From: Chitinophaga sp. Ak27 | GTDB lineage: Bacteria > Bacteroidota > Bacteroidia > Chitinophagales > Chitinophagaceae | Assembly (NCBI RefSeq): GCF_012726295.1 | Contig: NZ_JABAOB010000001.1 | Span: 992,001-1,056,000, forward strand | DNA: 64,000 nucleotides | Direction: 5' to 3' | Shown here: one piece after another, positions 37,102 to 45,972 of the stretch | How the letters are laid out: each line of letters opens with the position of its first letter | How positions within the stretch are numbered: the stretch's first letter is position 1 | Program-made: the position numbers and the translations under genes | Notes under the pieces: model-generated | Databases searched by the model: none | Seen by the model: only the letters and a program-made list of their open reading frames with translations | What the model was told of the DNA's origin: nothing

Positions 37102-38531
37102 TGAGTGGTATTTTAGAAGTACTGGGAAAAATATATCAAAGCGCGATTTTCGTATATGGCTTGGTGTTATTGCTGGTATATGCTTTACTGGCCATATTCT
37201 CCAGGCTGGCAGTCCGTCAATACACCCGGAAAAATTCCCTGCACCAGCTGGACCTCCTGTCCAGTTCCCCGTTGGCACCGGGTATTACTATCCTGGCACC
37301 TGCCTTTAACGAAGGAATGACCATTATTTCCAACGTACGTTCCCTACTCACCCTTAACTATCCCCGTTACGAGATTATACTTATTAACGATGGCAGTACT
37401 GATAATACCATGGAACAGCTCATTACAGAGTTTAAAATGGTGGAAGTAGCCTACGCCTTTAGTGTGAAAATACGGACACAACCCATAAGGAAAATATTTA
37501 AGTCTACCGACCCCGCCTACGCTTCACTGATCGTGATTGATAAAGTAAACGGGAAGAGTAAAGCCGATGCTGTTAACGCCGGTATCAATCTCGCTACGTT
37601 TAACTATTTCGTTTGCACGGATGTAGACTGTATACTGGATAAAGACACCCTGCTGGAGCTGATCCTGCCGGTTATGCAGGAAGAAAACAAGCGGGTAATC
37701 GCCGTAGGCGCCACCTTACGCATTGCCAACTCCTGCGAGTTTGATGAGGGTGTGATGACCCGCATGCGTCCTCCAAGGCAGCTCCTTCCCCGCTTCCAGG
37801 AAGTGGAGTACATCCGCTCCTTCGTATTGGGAAAAATGGGCTGGAGTTATATTAACTGTGTGCCCAACGTATCGGGGGGACTGGGCCTGTTTGATAAAGA
37901 GGTGGCCACCCGCTGTGGCGGATATGATCATAGTTCCTTTGGAGAAGACATGGAACTGCTAACGCGGATGTGCCGTTATGCCCATGACAATGAAATCGAT
38001 TACGCCATACGCTATATTCCCAAAACGCTCTGCTGGACGGAGGCGCCGGCCACGCTCAAAATATTTAACCGGCAACGCACCCGCTGGGCGAGAGGGCTGG
38101 CACAGCTGATGTATAGTCACTTCAGCATGTTCATGAATCCCCGTTACGGAAAAATGGGGCTGATCATTTTCCCTTTCAACTTCTTCTTCGAATTACTGGC
38201 GCCCCTGGTTGAATTCAGCGGTATCATTGTATATATCGTGCTGGCTGTAACCGGCAATATCAACTGGCCGTATGCACTGCTATTGCTGCTTTTTGTGTAC
38301 CTGTACTCCGTGATGATCACCACCATTTCCATTGTGTGGGACCAGCTCTCCTTCCGGTATTATAAGTCCTGGTGGGAAGTGGCTTATTTGTGCATGACGC
38401 CCTTTATGGAGTTTTTAATCTATCATCCCCTTATTGTGCTCTATTCGTTGCGTGGATACTATTATTTCCTTACCGGTAAAAAAAGCACCTGGGGAAATAT
38501 GCAGCGACAAGGCTTTGGGAAAAAGAAATAA
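37101..38531 (+). CDS. GT2 membrane polysaccharide synthase 1
   Basis: A 476-residue processive-type family 2 glycosyltransferase with an N-terminal membrane helix and several C-terminal ones. Visible are the nucleotide-sugar site LINDGSTDN, the metal-binding TDVDC, the acceptor/catalytic FGEDMELLT, and RQRTRWARG, the form of the Q(Q/R)xRW motif of cellulose, hyaluronan and PNAG synthases. It should use a UDP-sugar to make and translocate a polymer through the inner membrane. It is a close paralogue of the next gene. The sugar cannot be predicted. Confidence 0.93.
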   Translation: MSGILEVLGKIYQSAIFVYGLVLLLVYALLAIFSRLAVRQYTRKNSLHQLDLLSSSPLAPGITILAPAFNEGMTIISNVRSLLTLNYPRYEIILINDGSTDNTMEQLITEFKMVEVAYAFSVKIRTQPIRKIFKSTDPAYASLIVIDKVNGKSKADAVNAGINLATFNYFVCTDVDCILDKDTLLELILPVMQEENKRVIAVGATLRIANSCEFDEGVMTRMRPPRQLLPRFQEVEYIRSFVLGKMGWSYINCVPNVSGGLGLFDKEVATRCGGYDHSSFGEDMELLTRMCRYAHDNEIDYAIRYIPKTLCWTEAPATLKIFNRQRTRWARGLAQLMYSHFSMFMNPRYGKMGLIIFPFNFFFELLAPLVEFSGIIVYIVLAVTGNINWPYALLLLLFVYLYSVMITTISIVWDQLSFRYYKSWWEVAYLCMTPFMEFLIYHPLIVLYSLRGYYYFLTGKKSTWGNMQRQGFGKKK

Positions 38532-38545
38532 AGTAATAAAAGCAT

Positions 38546-40033
38546 ATGCTGAAATCGTTTTTTGAAGGCGGTGTATTTATATATGGAAGTGCCATGTTAG
38601 TTATGTATGCCCTGTTGGCTTACTTATCTTACCGTGGTATCAGACTTTTCCAGCGCAAAAGCAGTTATACCAACTATAGCCAGCTGCTGGAATCGCCGCT
38701 TACACCGGGCATATCCGTGATAGCCCCCGCTTTCAACGAGGGCGTTACCATCATCATGAATGTACGCTCCCTCCTTACCCTGAACTATACCCGCTTCGAA
38801 GTGATCATTGTAAACGATGGGAGCACCGATGATACCCTGGAAAAACTGATAAATGAGTTTGAACTGGTAGAAGTTGACTTTGCCTACAACCAGCGTATTA
38901 CCACCCGGCCGGTACGACGCATATTCAAGTCTACCAACACGGCCTATGATAAGCTGATGGTGATAGACAAAGTGAATGGAAAGAGTAAGGCAGATGCTTC
39001 CAACGCCGGTATTAACGCCGCTTCATTCAATTATTTCTTGTGTACGGATGTAGATTGTATCATCGAAAAAGATACACTGCTGCGTATGATCAAGCCCTTT
39101 ATGGATGAGGAACATAAGAAAACAAAGGAAGTAGGCAAGCCTTGCCCCGAGTGCGGATATGTGCATATGGTGGAAGACAGCCGCCGGGTGATTGCCACCG
39201 GCGCCACACTACGGGTGGCCAACTCCTGTGAAGTAGATGAGGGTATCATCATACGGGTACGCCCCCCCGAAAAATTATTACCCCGCTTCCAGGAAATGGA
39301 ATACATAAGGGCATATGTGTTGGGAAAAATGGGTTGGAGCAGTATCAATTGTGTACCTAATGTATCCGGTGGTTTGGGCTTATTTGATAAGGAAGTGGCT
39401 ATTAAAGCGGGGGGCTATGACCATACTTCTTTTGCAGAAGACATGGATATCGTGACCCGCATGTGTGCCTACATGATCGATAATAAACAGCAATACGCCA
39501 TCCGTTATATTCCCACCACCCAATGCTGGACGGAAGGTCCACCCAACTTGAAAATTTTTGGCCGGCAGCGTACCCGTTGGGGCCGGGGGCTGAGCGAAAT
39601 CATCACCATCCACCGGAAGTTCCTGTTTAATCCCCGTTATAGAAAACTAGGGTTGATCGTACTTCCCTACAACCTGTTTTTTGAATTCCTGGCGCCCATC
39701 ATCGAATTTATCGGTATCTGTTATTATATCTACCTGATTGTCACAGACCAGGTGAGCTGGCAATATGCCATTATTTTGCTGGGATTTGTGTACCTGTATT
39801 CCGTGATGATTACCACGCTGGCCATTTGCTGGGATCAGCTTACCTACCGGTACTATAATACCTGGCGGGAAGTGGTGGGCCTGGCATTGATGGCCTTCCT
39901 GGAACCGCTGATCTATCACCCGCTGATTGTATTTTTTGCACTAAAAGGATATTGGTTCTTTCTCACCGGAAAAAAATCGACCTGGGGAAATATGCAGAGA
40001 CAAGGTTTCAGTAAAAAGAAAGTAAACGCTTAA
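38546..40033 (+). CDS. GT2 membrane polysaccharide synthase 2 with Cys-rich insert
   Basis: A 495-residue paralogue of the preceding synthase, with the same motifs: IVNDGSTDD, CTDVDC, FAEDMDIVT and RQRTRWGRG, and the same membrane layout, ending KKSTWGNMQRQGFSKKK as in its neighbour. It differs by an insert of about 18 residues after the catalytic DxD region, containing Cys200, Cys203 and His207 (CPECGYVH). This could bind zinc or respond to redox. Two tandem synthases may form a heteromer or make alternating linkages. It starts 14 bases after the first gene. Confidence 0.93.
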   Translation: MLKSFFEGGVFIYGSAMLVMYALLAYLSYRGIRLFQRKSSYTNYSQLLESPLTPGISVIAPAFNEGVTIIMNVRSLLTLNYTRFEVIIVNDGSTDDTLEKLINEFELVEVDFAYNQRITTRPVRRIFKSTNTAYDKLMVIDKVNGKSKADASNAGINAASFNYFLCTDVDCIIEKDTLLRMIKPFMDEEHKKTKEVGKPCPECGYVHMVEDSRRVIATGATLRVANSCEVDEGIIIRVRPPEKLLPRFQEMEYIRAYVLGKMGWSSINCVPNVSGGLGLFDKEVAIKAGGYDHTSFAEDMDIVTRMCAYMIDNKQQYAIRYIPTTQCWTEGPPNLKIFGRQRTRWGRGLSEIITIHRKFLFNPRYRKLGLIVLPYNLFFEFLAPIIEFIGICYYIYLIVTDQVSWQYAIILLGFVYLYSVMITTLAICWDQLTYRYYNTWREVVGLALMAFLEPLIYHPLIVFFALKGYWFFLTGKKSTWGNMQRQGFSKKKVNA

Positions 40034-40043
40034 ATAAGAAATA

Positions 40044-42905
40044 ATGGCGGTATTAAAACAGCTGTTAACTGGCATTGTGGTGTGTTGCGCCCTGCAAGCG
40101 CAGGCACAGCTCTCTAAAGAAAAAGACAACGCTGAATCCCTGTACAACCAGGCGGTGCAGGAAACGAAGCAGGAGCACTATGACAAAGCTATCAGCCTGT
40201 CGAAGCAGGCATTGGAAAAACAACCTGACTTCATCGACCAGCAGCTGCTGCTGGCCAGGCTCTATATGCTCACAAAGCAATACGATCTCTCCCGGAAATA
40301 TTTTAAAGCCGTGCTGGCTAAAAATCCCCGCTACCGCGATGCCTATTACTATGCTATTAACGTAGAATTAACCACCGGTAGATATGCAGAAGCGGAGTGC
40401 TATGCCGATGAAGCGCTTAGCAACTTCCCCGGCAGCCCGGAATTCATGCGCAAGAAGCTGGGCATACTGGACCTTCAACACAAAGTATACCAGGGGAATG
40501 AATACGCAGAGAGGCTGATGAGTAAGTACCCGGAAGATACCACCGTACGTAATGCTTACATAGAGCATTACCTGCTAAGCGGCAAATATTTTCAGCAACT
40601 GGGCAATAGCAGTATGGCGCGGCAAAGTTATGACCGGGTATTACTGGTAGATCCCCGCAACCCCGACGCCCGCGAAGCCAATTTATCAGTGGCTTTGAAA
40701 GGCGGCAATTATCAATCGGCCTTAGACCAGGTAAACGAGGCCCTGGCGGCCCGGCCAGGTGCTTACGACCTGCTGATGCGCAAACTGGGCATAGAACAGG
40801 AGATGCATGCCTATACAGATGCCCTTCTTACCTTAGCCGAAATACAGCGGCGGTATCCTTCCGATGCCAAAGCCCGCACCCTGGCTACCTCGCTGCGTTT
40901 GGAAGCCGCTAACTACTATGCTAACACCGATCCCTATACGTTGTATGCCGGCGTATTGGGAAAAGACCCGGGCAACCGCGAAGCGTTGGATAAACTCATC
41001 GGCTACAGCATGACCCGGGGCACCTATAAGGAAGCCCTGGCCTGGATTAACCAGGGATTAAAGCACCGCCCTGCCGATGCCAGGTTGTTAGCCATGAAAA
41101 TGGATGTACTGGAAAGCGACCATAAATACAGTGCCGCCGCTGCGCTGGCAGAAACGCTGTTTCAGCGTACCCCCAATGCAGCACTCCGGGAAAGATTAGT
41201 AACATTGCAAACCGCCAGTGGGCGCGACTATCTCGCACAGCAGCAGTACGACCTGGCCGCGGCCTCTTTTGAAAGTGCCCTGAAGGCCAGTCCCAATGAC
41301 AGTACTGCCCTTAACCTCCTGGCCAACACCTATATCTCCCAAAAAAATAATACCGCCGCACTGAGGGTAATAGACCAGGCACTTGCCTACTATCCCAACA
41401 ATGCCGGTTTGCTGCTAAAGAAATCAGCCCTGCTGAGCGAAACCGGCAAATATGAAGAAGCCGCCGCCATTGCCCGGCAACTGGCTGCCCGGTTCCCCGC
41501 AGATGATCGTTTAAACAACCATCTCACTGACCTTTACCTGACCAATGGGCGGAACTACATGAGAGCAGAAGAGTACGACCTGGCTAAACAACAGTTTAAG
41601 CAGGTGCTGGACGTATCCCCCAACAATATAGATGCGCTGGATTATATGGTGAACCTGGAAAGCGCCACCGGCCAGCCAGACAGCGCATTGTATTACGCCG
41701 ACAAAGCATTGGGGTACTACCCGGGCAACCGCGATTTCCTGCTAAAGAAAGCCTCCGTATTGCAGGATCAGCATGAATATGCCGCTGCTGCCGCCATTAC
41801 CGGCGAATTGATGAACAGGTATCCTTACACGCAAAAATATAAAACAGCCTATATCAACAGCCTGATGTCGGCCGGAACCGAATACCAACGCCACCAGCAG
41901 CCCGACAGCGCCTTACTGCGCTTCAACCAGGTGCTGGCCCTGCATCCGAAAGATTCCCTGGCCCTGCTGTACAGCATCAATATTTTGAACGGGCAACAGC
42001 GCTATGACAGCGCCCTGGCTTATACAACGCAGGGACTTAAGTACTACCCCGACAATGAAGGCTTTTTAATGAAGCGGGCTATCACGCTGGAGAACAAAAA
42101 AGATTTTGCAGCTGCCGCACTGGCAGCCGATTCTGTAGCAAAGCTGCATAACACACCGGAAAACAGGGATTATCACGAGTACCTGGAAAGCAAAACGCTG
42201 AAAAACCAGTTCGGTCTGTACTACCTGAATTCCAGCTTCGACTACTCGGGCAATAAATATAATATTGCCACAGTGGAGTACCGGCGCTTTATGAAACGCG
42301 GCTCTTATGCTTTCCAGGTGAACTACGCCGGAAGGCAAACGGGTAACGGCTTACAGGGGTTGGCCGAAATGTACTATACCCATAATCGCAGCCTGTATTC
42401 TTATGGCATGGTGGCTTATTCCAATAAGGAAGTATTCCCTCAATGGAGAGCGGCCTATTCCATCTTCAAAACATTTAAAAAAGAGATAGAAATAGAGCTG
42501 GGCGGGCGTTACCTGAACCTGGACAGTACCAGCAGTATTTCTGGTGTGGTTTCTGTAGCTAAGCCATTCGGTGATTTCTGGGTGAACCTCAGGGGCTTTG
42601 TGATCAACGAATCTTCCAAAAACTACACCGCCTTTAATCTCACTACCCGCTATTTTATGAACAAGCGGCAGGATTACCTGCAATTGGTAGGTGGCCTCGG
42701 TACTTCTCCGGATGACCGGAGCCGGCTGATTAATTTTCCTAATCTTTCGGGGTTGCTGACGCATAGTGTGGGGGTAGGTTATCAAAAAGTATTGCATTAC
42801 CGCACTACACTGGGATTATATGGCACCTGGATCAACCAGAAAATTACTGACGTGGGCTATCAGAACCAGTATGATATTTACCTGATGCTCCAACGGAAAT
42901 TTTAA
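40044..42905 (+). CDS. TPR protein with C-terminal YaiO-like outer-membrane barrel
   Basis: A 953-residue exported protein (signal peptide ending LQAQA). Residues about 28-720 are tandem tetratricopeptide repeats (for example YDLAKQQFKQVLDVSPNNIDAL). The last 230 residues have alternating aromatic strands and end QNQYDIYLMLQRKF, as in YaiO-family outer-membrane beta-barrels. The TPR-plus-barrel plan matches PgaA and BcsC, which guide a polymer through the periplasm and outer membrane. It lies 10 bases after the second synthase and 10 before the DUF4838 gene. The export role is inferred from this architecture and position. Confidence 0.88.
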   Translation: MAVLKQLLTGIVVCCALQAQAQLSKEKDNAESLYNQAVQETKQEHYDKAISLSKQALEKQPDFIDQQLLLARLYMLTKQYDLSRKYFKAVLAKNPRYRDAYYYAINVELTTGRYAEAECYADEALSNFPGSPEFMRKKLGILDLQHKVYQGNEYAERLMSKYPEDTTVRNAYIEHYLLSGKYFQQLGNSSMARQSYDRVLLVDPRNPDAREANLSVALKGGNYQSALDQVNEALAARPGAYDLLMRKLGIEQEMHAYTDALLTLAEIQRRYPSDAKARTLATSLRLEAANYYANTDPYTLYAGVLGKDPGNREALDKLIGYSMTRGTYKEALAWINQGLKHRPADARLLAMKMDVLESDHKYSAAAALAETLFQRTPNAALRERLVTLQTASGRDYLAQQQYDLAAASFESALKASPNDSTALNLLANTYISQKNNTAALRVIDQALAYYPNNAGLLLKKSALLSETGKYEEAAAIARQLAARFPADDRLNNHLTDLYLTNGRNYMRAEEYDLAKQQFKQVLDVSPNNIDALDYMVNLESATGQPDSALYYADKALGYYPGNRDFLLKKASVLQDQHEYAAAAAITGELMNRYPYTQKYKTAYINSLMSAGTEYQRHQQPDSALLRFNQVLALHPKDSLALLYSINILNGQQRYDSALAYTTQGLKYYPDNEGFLMKRAITLENKKDFAAAALAADSVAKLHNTPENRDYHEYLESKTLKNQFGLYYLNSSFDYSGNKYNIATVEYRRFMKRGSYAFQVNYAGRQTGNGLQGLAEMYYTHNRSLYSYGMVAYSNKEVFPQWRAAYSIFKTFKKEIEIELGGRYLNLDSTSSISGVVSVAKPFGDFWVNLRGFVINESSKNYTAFNLTTRYFMNKRQDYLQLVGGLGTSPDDRSRLINFPNLSGLLTHSVGVGYQKVLHYRTTLGLYGTWINQKITDVGYQNQYDIYLMLQRKF

Positions 42906-42915
42906 CAGACTTACA

Positions 42916-45153
42916 ATGTGCAGATTTATGAGCAGTGTTTTGTTAACGGTGACAACGATACTATTCGGCGCCTGTCATCCGCAAACAGGTGAATTGCCGC
43001 TGGTACAGCAGGGTCGCAGTACCTATGTTATTGTAGTACCCGCGGAGGTTACCAAGGCGGAAAGCAAAGCAGCAGATATATTCAGGGACTATGTAAAACG
43101 TATTTCCGGCGCCGCTTTGCCGGTGATCCCGGAAAATCAATATAAAGATCAGCCGGCCGTATTTATTGGTAATACTGATCATACTTATGGCCCTGAAAAG
43201 ATAAAGCCGGAAGGCTTTTTTACCGGCAGTAAAGACAAGTTTCTCTATATCCGTGGAGGCAGCGGACAGGGTATAGTCTACGGCGTATATCATACCCTGC
43301 AGGCGTATATGGGTTGCCGTAAAGATGCTGCAGGTCCTGCGTTTGTACCAACGGCAAAGGATATACGTATCAATGGGTCCTTGTCCGATTTGCAGGAACC
43401 GGCTTTCCTTTACCGGGAAAGCTACTACCCTCCTTCGATGGACCCGGAATACCTGTCGTGGCACCGGTTACACCGGTTTGAAGACCTGTGGGGGCTGTGG
43501 GGACATTCCTTTTTTAAGCTTCTGCCGCCTGCCACTTACTTTAAAGAACACCCGGAATATTACTCACTGGTAAACGGGAAAAGGCAGGCCCTGCAACTCT
43601 GCCTGAGTAATGAAAACGTATATGCATTAACGGTAGCATGGTTTAAAAAGGCCATTGCGGCTAATCCTGATGCAGCATACTGGTCTATTTCACCCGAAGA
43701 TGGTGGCGGCGCCTGTACCTGTGATTTATGCCGTAAGGCAGATGCAGAAGAAGGCGGGCCACAGGGTTCGCTAATCCGGTTTGTAAACCGCGTAGCCAGT
43801 CAGTTTCCGCAGCAACGCTTCACTACACTGGCATATGGTTATACGGCCAGCCCCCCGTTGAAAACGAAGCCGGGCAGCAATGTGTATATTATGCTGAGCA
43901 CCATAGATGCTTTCCGGCAGGAGCCATTGGCACAAACGCCTTCGGCGGCAGCCTTCCGCAAGCACCTGGAAGGATGGGAAGCAATGACCACCAACCTGTT
44001 TATCTGGGATTATACCACGCAGTTTACCAACTACCTGGCTCCTTTCCCGGATTACAATAACCTCCAACCCAATATCAAATATTTTGCGGCGCATCATGTT
44101 AAGGGCGTCTTTTCCCAGGGCAGCGGCGAAACGTATGGCGATATGGCGGCGTACAACAGCTACGTACAGGCGGCCCTGTTATGGCATCCCGACGCTGATA
44201 TACAACAGGTCAGCCATGATTTCCTGAAAGGATATTATGGTCCGGCAGCGCCGTTTATAGGGCAATACCTGGAGGCACTCAGTAATGCCGTTAAAATCAC
44301 ACCTACTACGCTGGATATTTATGGGAACCCGGTTTATAACATCCGGGACTATTTATCTCCCAAGCTGATAGACCACTACGCTACTTTGCTGGACAAGGCC
44401 GAAGCAGCGGCCAGTAATAATCCTGTTTTCCAGCAGCGGGTGGCTGGTACCCGCCTGTTCCTGGAATACGTGGTACTACAGCAATCGCGCTACTATGGGA
44501 ATGAGCAATATGGCTACCTGGAGGCTAATGGAACGGTAAAGGCGAGGTGGCCGCAGCGTGTGCAGCAATTCGCACAACAATGTAAAACTGCGGGCGTACA
44601 GGAGCTGTCGGAAGGTGGATTATCGCCCGATGCCTATGTACAGGAATGGCAGGAGCTTTTTTCCCGTAAGTGGGTTAATAGCCTGGCATTGCATGCACCG
44701 GTAACGCTGGTTCATCCTTATACCCCGGAGTATTCACCCAAAAAAGAAGCTACGCTTACCGACGGGTTAACGGGTGGTAAGGATTTCAGTTACAACTGGC
44801 TATTTACCTATGGTAAAGATATGATCGCCACTGTTGATATGGGTAGTAACAAAACTATTCACCAGGTCCAGATGAATTTCCTGCAGGATGCCCGGCATTA
44901 TATTTTTACGCCGGTACAGATCCAGGTAGAAACGTCGGTAGACGGGCAACATTTTACCACCGTGGGGGAAAAGAATATCCCGGTACCGGGCGAAGATTAT
45001 GCCGTTCAAATTCAGCACTACTCCTTTTCTTTACCGGCCACTTCCGTCAGGTATATCAGGGTTACTGCCAAATGCCCTCCCGGTTTACCGGAATGGCGGT
45101 TGGTAGCGGGAAAGCAACCGGCTTTATGCTGCGATGAGGTAAGCGTAGAATAG
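42916..45153 (+). CDS. DUF4838 lipoprotein, putative glycan-acting enzyme
   Basis: A 745-residue lipoprotein (lipobox ILFGAC; ATG 42928 is an alternative start). Residues about 30-130 match the N-terminal alpha/beta domain found before GH20/GH67-type barrels (ESKAADIFRDYVKRISG). The centre is DUF4838-like, with SPEDGGGACTCDLC as its cysteine signature, and about 595-745 is a discoidin (F5/8 type C) domain. DUF4838 proteins are linked to polysaccharide loci, but their chemistry is not established. As the last gene of the exopolysaccharide operon it may trim or modify the polymer, the place taken by PgaB in PNAG systems. Confidence 0.85.
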   Translation: MCRFMSSVLLTVTTILFGACHPQTGELPLVQQGRSTYVIVVPAEVTKAESKAADIFRDYVKRISGAALPVIPENQYKDQPAVFIGNTDHTYGPEKIKPEGFFTGSKDKFLYIRGGSGQGIVYGVYHTLQAYMGCRKDAAGPAFVPTAKDIRINGSLSDLQEPAFLYRESYYPPSMDPEYLSWHRLHRFEDLWGLWGHSFFKLLPPATYFKEHPEYYSLVNGKRQALQLCLSNENVYALTVAWFKKAIAANPDAAYWSISPEDGGGACTCDLCRKADAEEGGPQGSLIRFVNRVASQFPQQRFTTLAYGYTASPPLKTKPGSNVYIMLSTIDAFRQEPLAQTPSAAAFRKHLEGWEAMTTNLFIWDYTTQFTNYLAPFPDYNNLQPNIKYFAAHHVKGVFSQGSGETYGDMAAYNSYVQAALLWHPDADIQQVSHDFLKGYYGPAAPFIGQYLEALSNAVKITPTTLDIYGNPVYNIRDYLSPKLIDHYATLLDKAEAAASNNPVFQQRVAGTRLFLEYVVLQQSRYYGNEQYGYLEANGTVKARWPQRVQQFAQQCKTAGVQELSEGGLSPDAYVQEWQELFSRKWVNSLALHAPVTLVHPYTPEYSPKKEATLTDGLTGGKDFSYNWLFTYGKDMIATVDMGSNKTIHQVQMNFLQDARHYIFTPVQIQVETSVDGQHFTTVGEKNIPVPGEDYAVQIQHYSFSLPATSVRYIRVTAKCPPGLPEWRLVAGKQPALCCDEVSVE

Positions 45154-45181
45154 CATTGGAAACAGTATTGCTGAAAATAAA

Positions 45182-45212
45182 TTTGGAAAATAAACACTGT
45201 TCAGTATATTTG
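45182..45212 (+). promoter_or_regulatory. Promoter of the TetR gene
   Basis: TTTG at 45182-45185 and TATATTTG at 45205-45212 are separated by 19 bases, an exact fit to the Bacteroidota -33/-7 consensus. The expected transcript start is near 45219, only about 12 bases before the TTG start at 45231. Operator copy 1 lies between and over the two boxes. Confidence 0.7.
45191..45209. promoter_or_regulatory. TetR operator copy 1
   Basis: TAAACACTGTTCAGTATAT lies across the -33/-7 spacer and the -7 box of the regulator's own promoter. Copies 2 and 3 lie before the efflux operon. The core TAAAC-N3-GTTYA is an imperfect palindrome. Confidence 0.6.
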
Positions 45213-45230
45213 CACTGTAAACCTAACAAC

Positions 45231-45848
45231 TTGGGCATTATTGAAAGAAAAGAGCGTGAAAAGGCAGAAATGCGCCGGCGCATTGTTGATGCTGCTGTTC
45301 AGATGATCGTGGAAGAGGGATATGAGAAAGTATCCATCCGAAACATCGCTGACAAGATTGAGTACAGTCCGGCTACCATTTATCTTTATTACAAGGATAA
45401 AGACGAGCTGTTATACGATGTACAGAGCCAGGCTTTTGCCACCCTGGCAGAGGAGTTCAGGGAGAAGATAAACGCCGTGGATCCATTTAAACGATTAGAG
45501 CAGCTGGCCGTTGCCTATCTCGACTTTTCCCGGCAGCATCCGGAATTGTACGACCTGATGTTTATTATCAAGGCGCCGATGAATACCCTGGTAGAGAAGG
45601 AGAAATGGGAGAACGGGGATCCTTCTTACGATGCCTTACATGGACTGATGCAGGAGTGTATAGAAAAGAAGGTGGTGAAATTTAAAGATGCTACTATTGC
45701 AACACTGTCGGTATGGGGCTTTGCGCACGGCTTAATCAGCCTGCATCTGCGGGGCAGATGTACCAAGGTATCCAGGGTACCGGAAGAAGATATACCGGGG
45801 GTAATTGCGACCGCTATTGACGAATACCTGGAGATGATCAAAGCATAA
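45231..45848 (+). CDS. TetR/AcrR-family repressor of the RND efflux operon
   Basis: A 205-residue regulator that I start at TTG 45231, giving MGIIERKEREKAEMRRRI. That opening is typical of Bacteroidota TetR proteins. The longer frame from 45156 would put the promoter and an operator inside the gene. The helix-turn-helix is at residues about 14-60 (VSIRNIADKIEYSPATIYLYYKDKDELL), followed by the helical ligand-binding domain. It is the first gene before the TolC/adaptor/RND operon in the same direction. Operator-like copies upstream of both units suggest that it represses itself and the pump. Confidence 0.9.
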   Translation: MGIIERKEREKAEMRRRIVDAAVQMIVEEGYEKVSIRNIADKIEYSPATIYLYYKDKDELLYDVQSQAFATLAEEFREKINAVDPFKRLEQLAVAYLDFSRQHPELYDLMFIIKAPMNTLVEKEKWENGDPSYDALHGLMQECIEKKVVKFKDATIATLSVWGFAHGLISLHLRGRCTKVSRVPEEDIPGVIATAIDEYLEMIKA

Positions 45849-45855
45849 AATCAGT

Positions 45856-45878
45856 AAAAAGCCATTCTGGCTTTTTTT
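45856..45878 (+). terminator. Terminator after the TetR gene
   Basis: The stem AAAAAGCC/GGCTTTTT with a 5-base loop (ATTCT) is followed by TT and lies 8 bases after the TetR stop. It separates the regulator transcript from the pump operon. Confidence 0.7.
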
Positions 45879-45889
45879 AGCAATATTAT

Positions 45890-45908
45890 TAAACACCGTT
45901 TAGTATAT
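45890..45908. promoter_or_regulatory. TetR operator copy 2
   Basis: TAAACACCGTTTAGTATAT contains a perfect 5-3-5 palindrome, TAAAC-ACC-GTTTA. It lies 62 bases before the start of the TolC-like gene and matches copy 1 at 17 of 19 positions. Confidence 0.6.
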
Positions 45909-45955
45909 CAACATTGATTACAGGAGCCTAATGGCTTTATTTTTTTGCGCATTGA

Positions 45956-45972
45956 TAAACACCGTTCATTAT
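45956..45972. promoter_or_regulatory. TetR operator copy 3, overlapping the TolC start
   Basis: TAAACACCGTTCATTAT runs into the ATG at 45971. A repressor bound here would block the start of the pump transcript. Confidence 0.55.

Noticed and set aside
40044..42905. CRISPR or tandem DNA repeat suspicion in the TPR gene
   Set aside because: The repetition is at protein level (degenerate 34-residue TPR units) without conserved DNA repeats or spacers.
45156..45230. N-terminal extension of the TetR gene from ATG 45156
   Set aside because: This stretch holds a textbook promoter and an operator copy; the family start fits TTG 45231.
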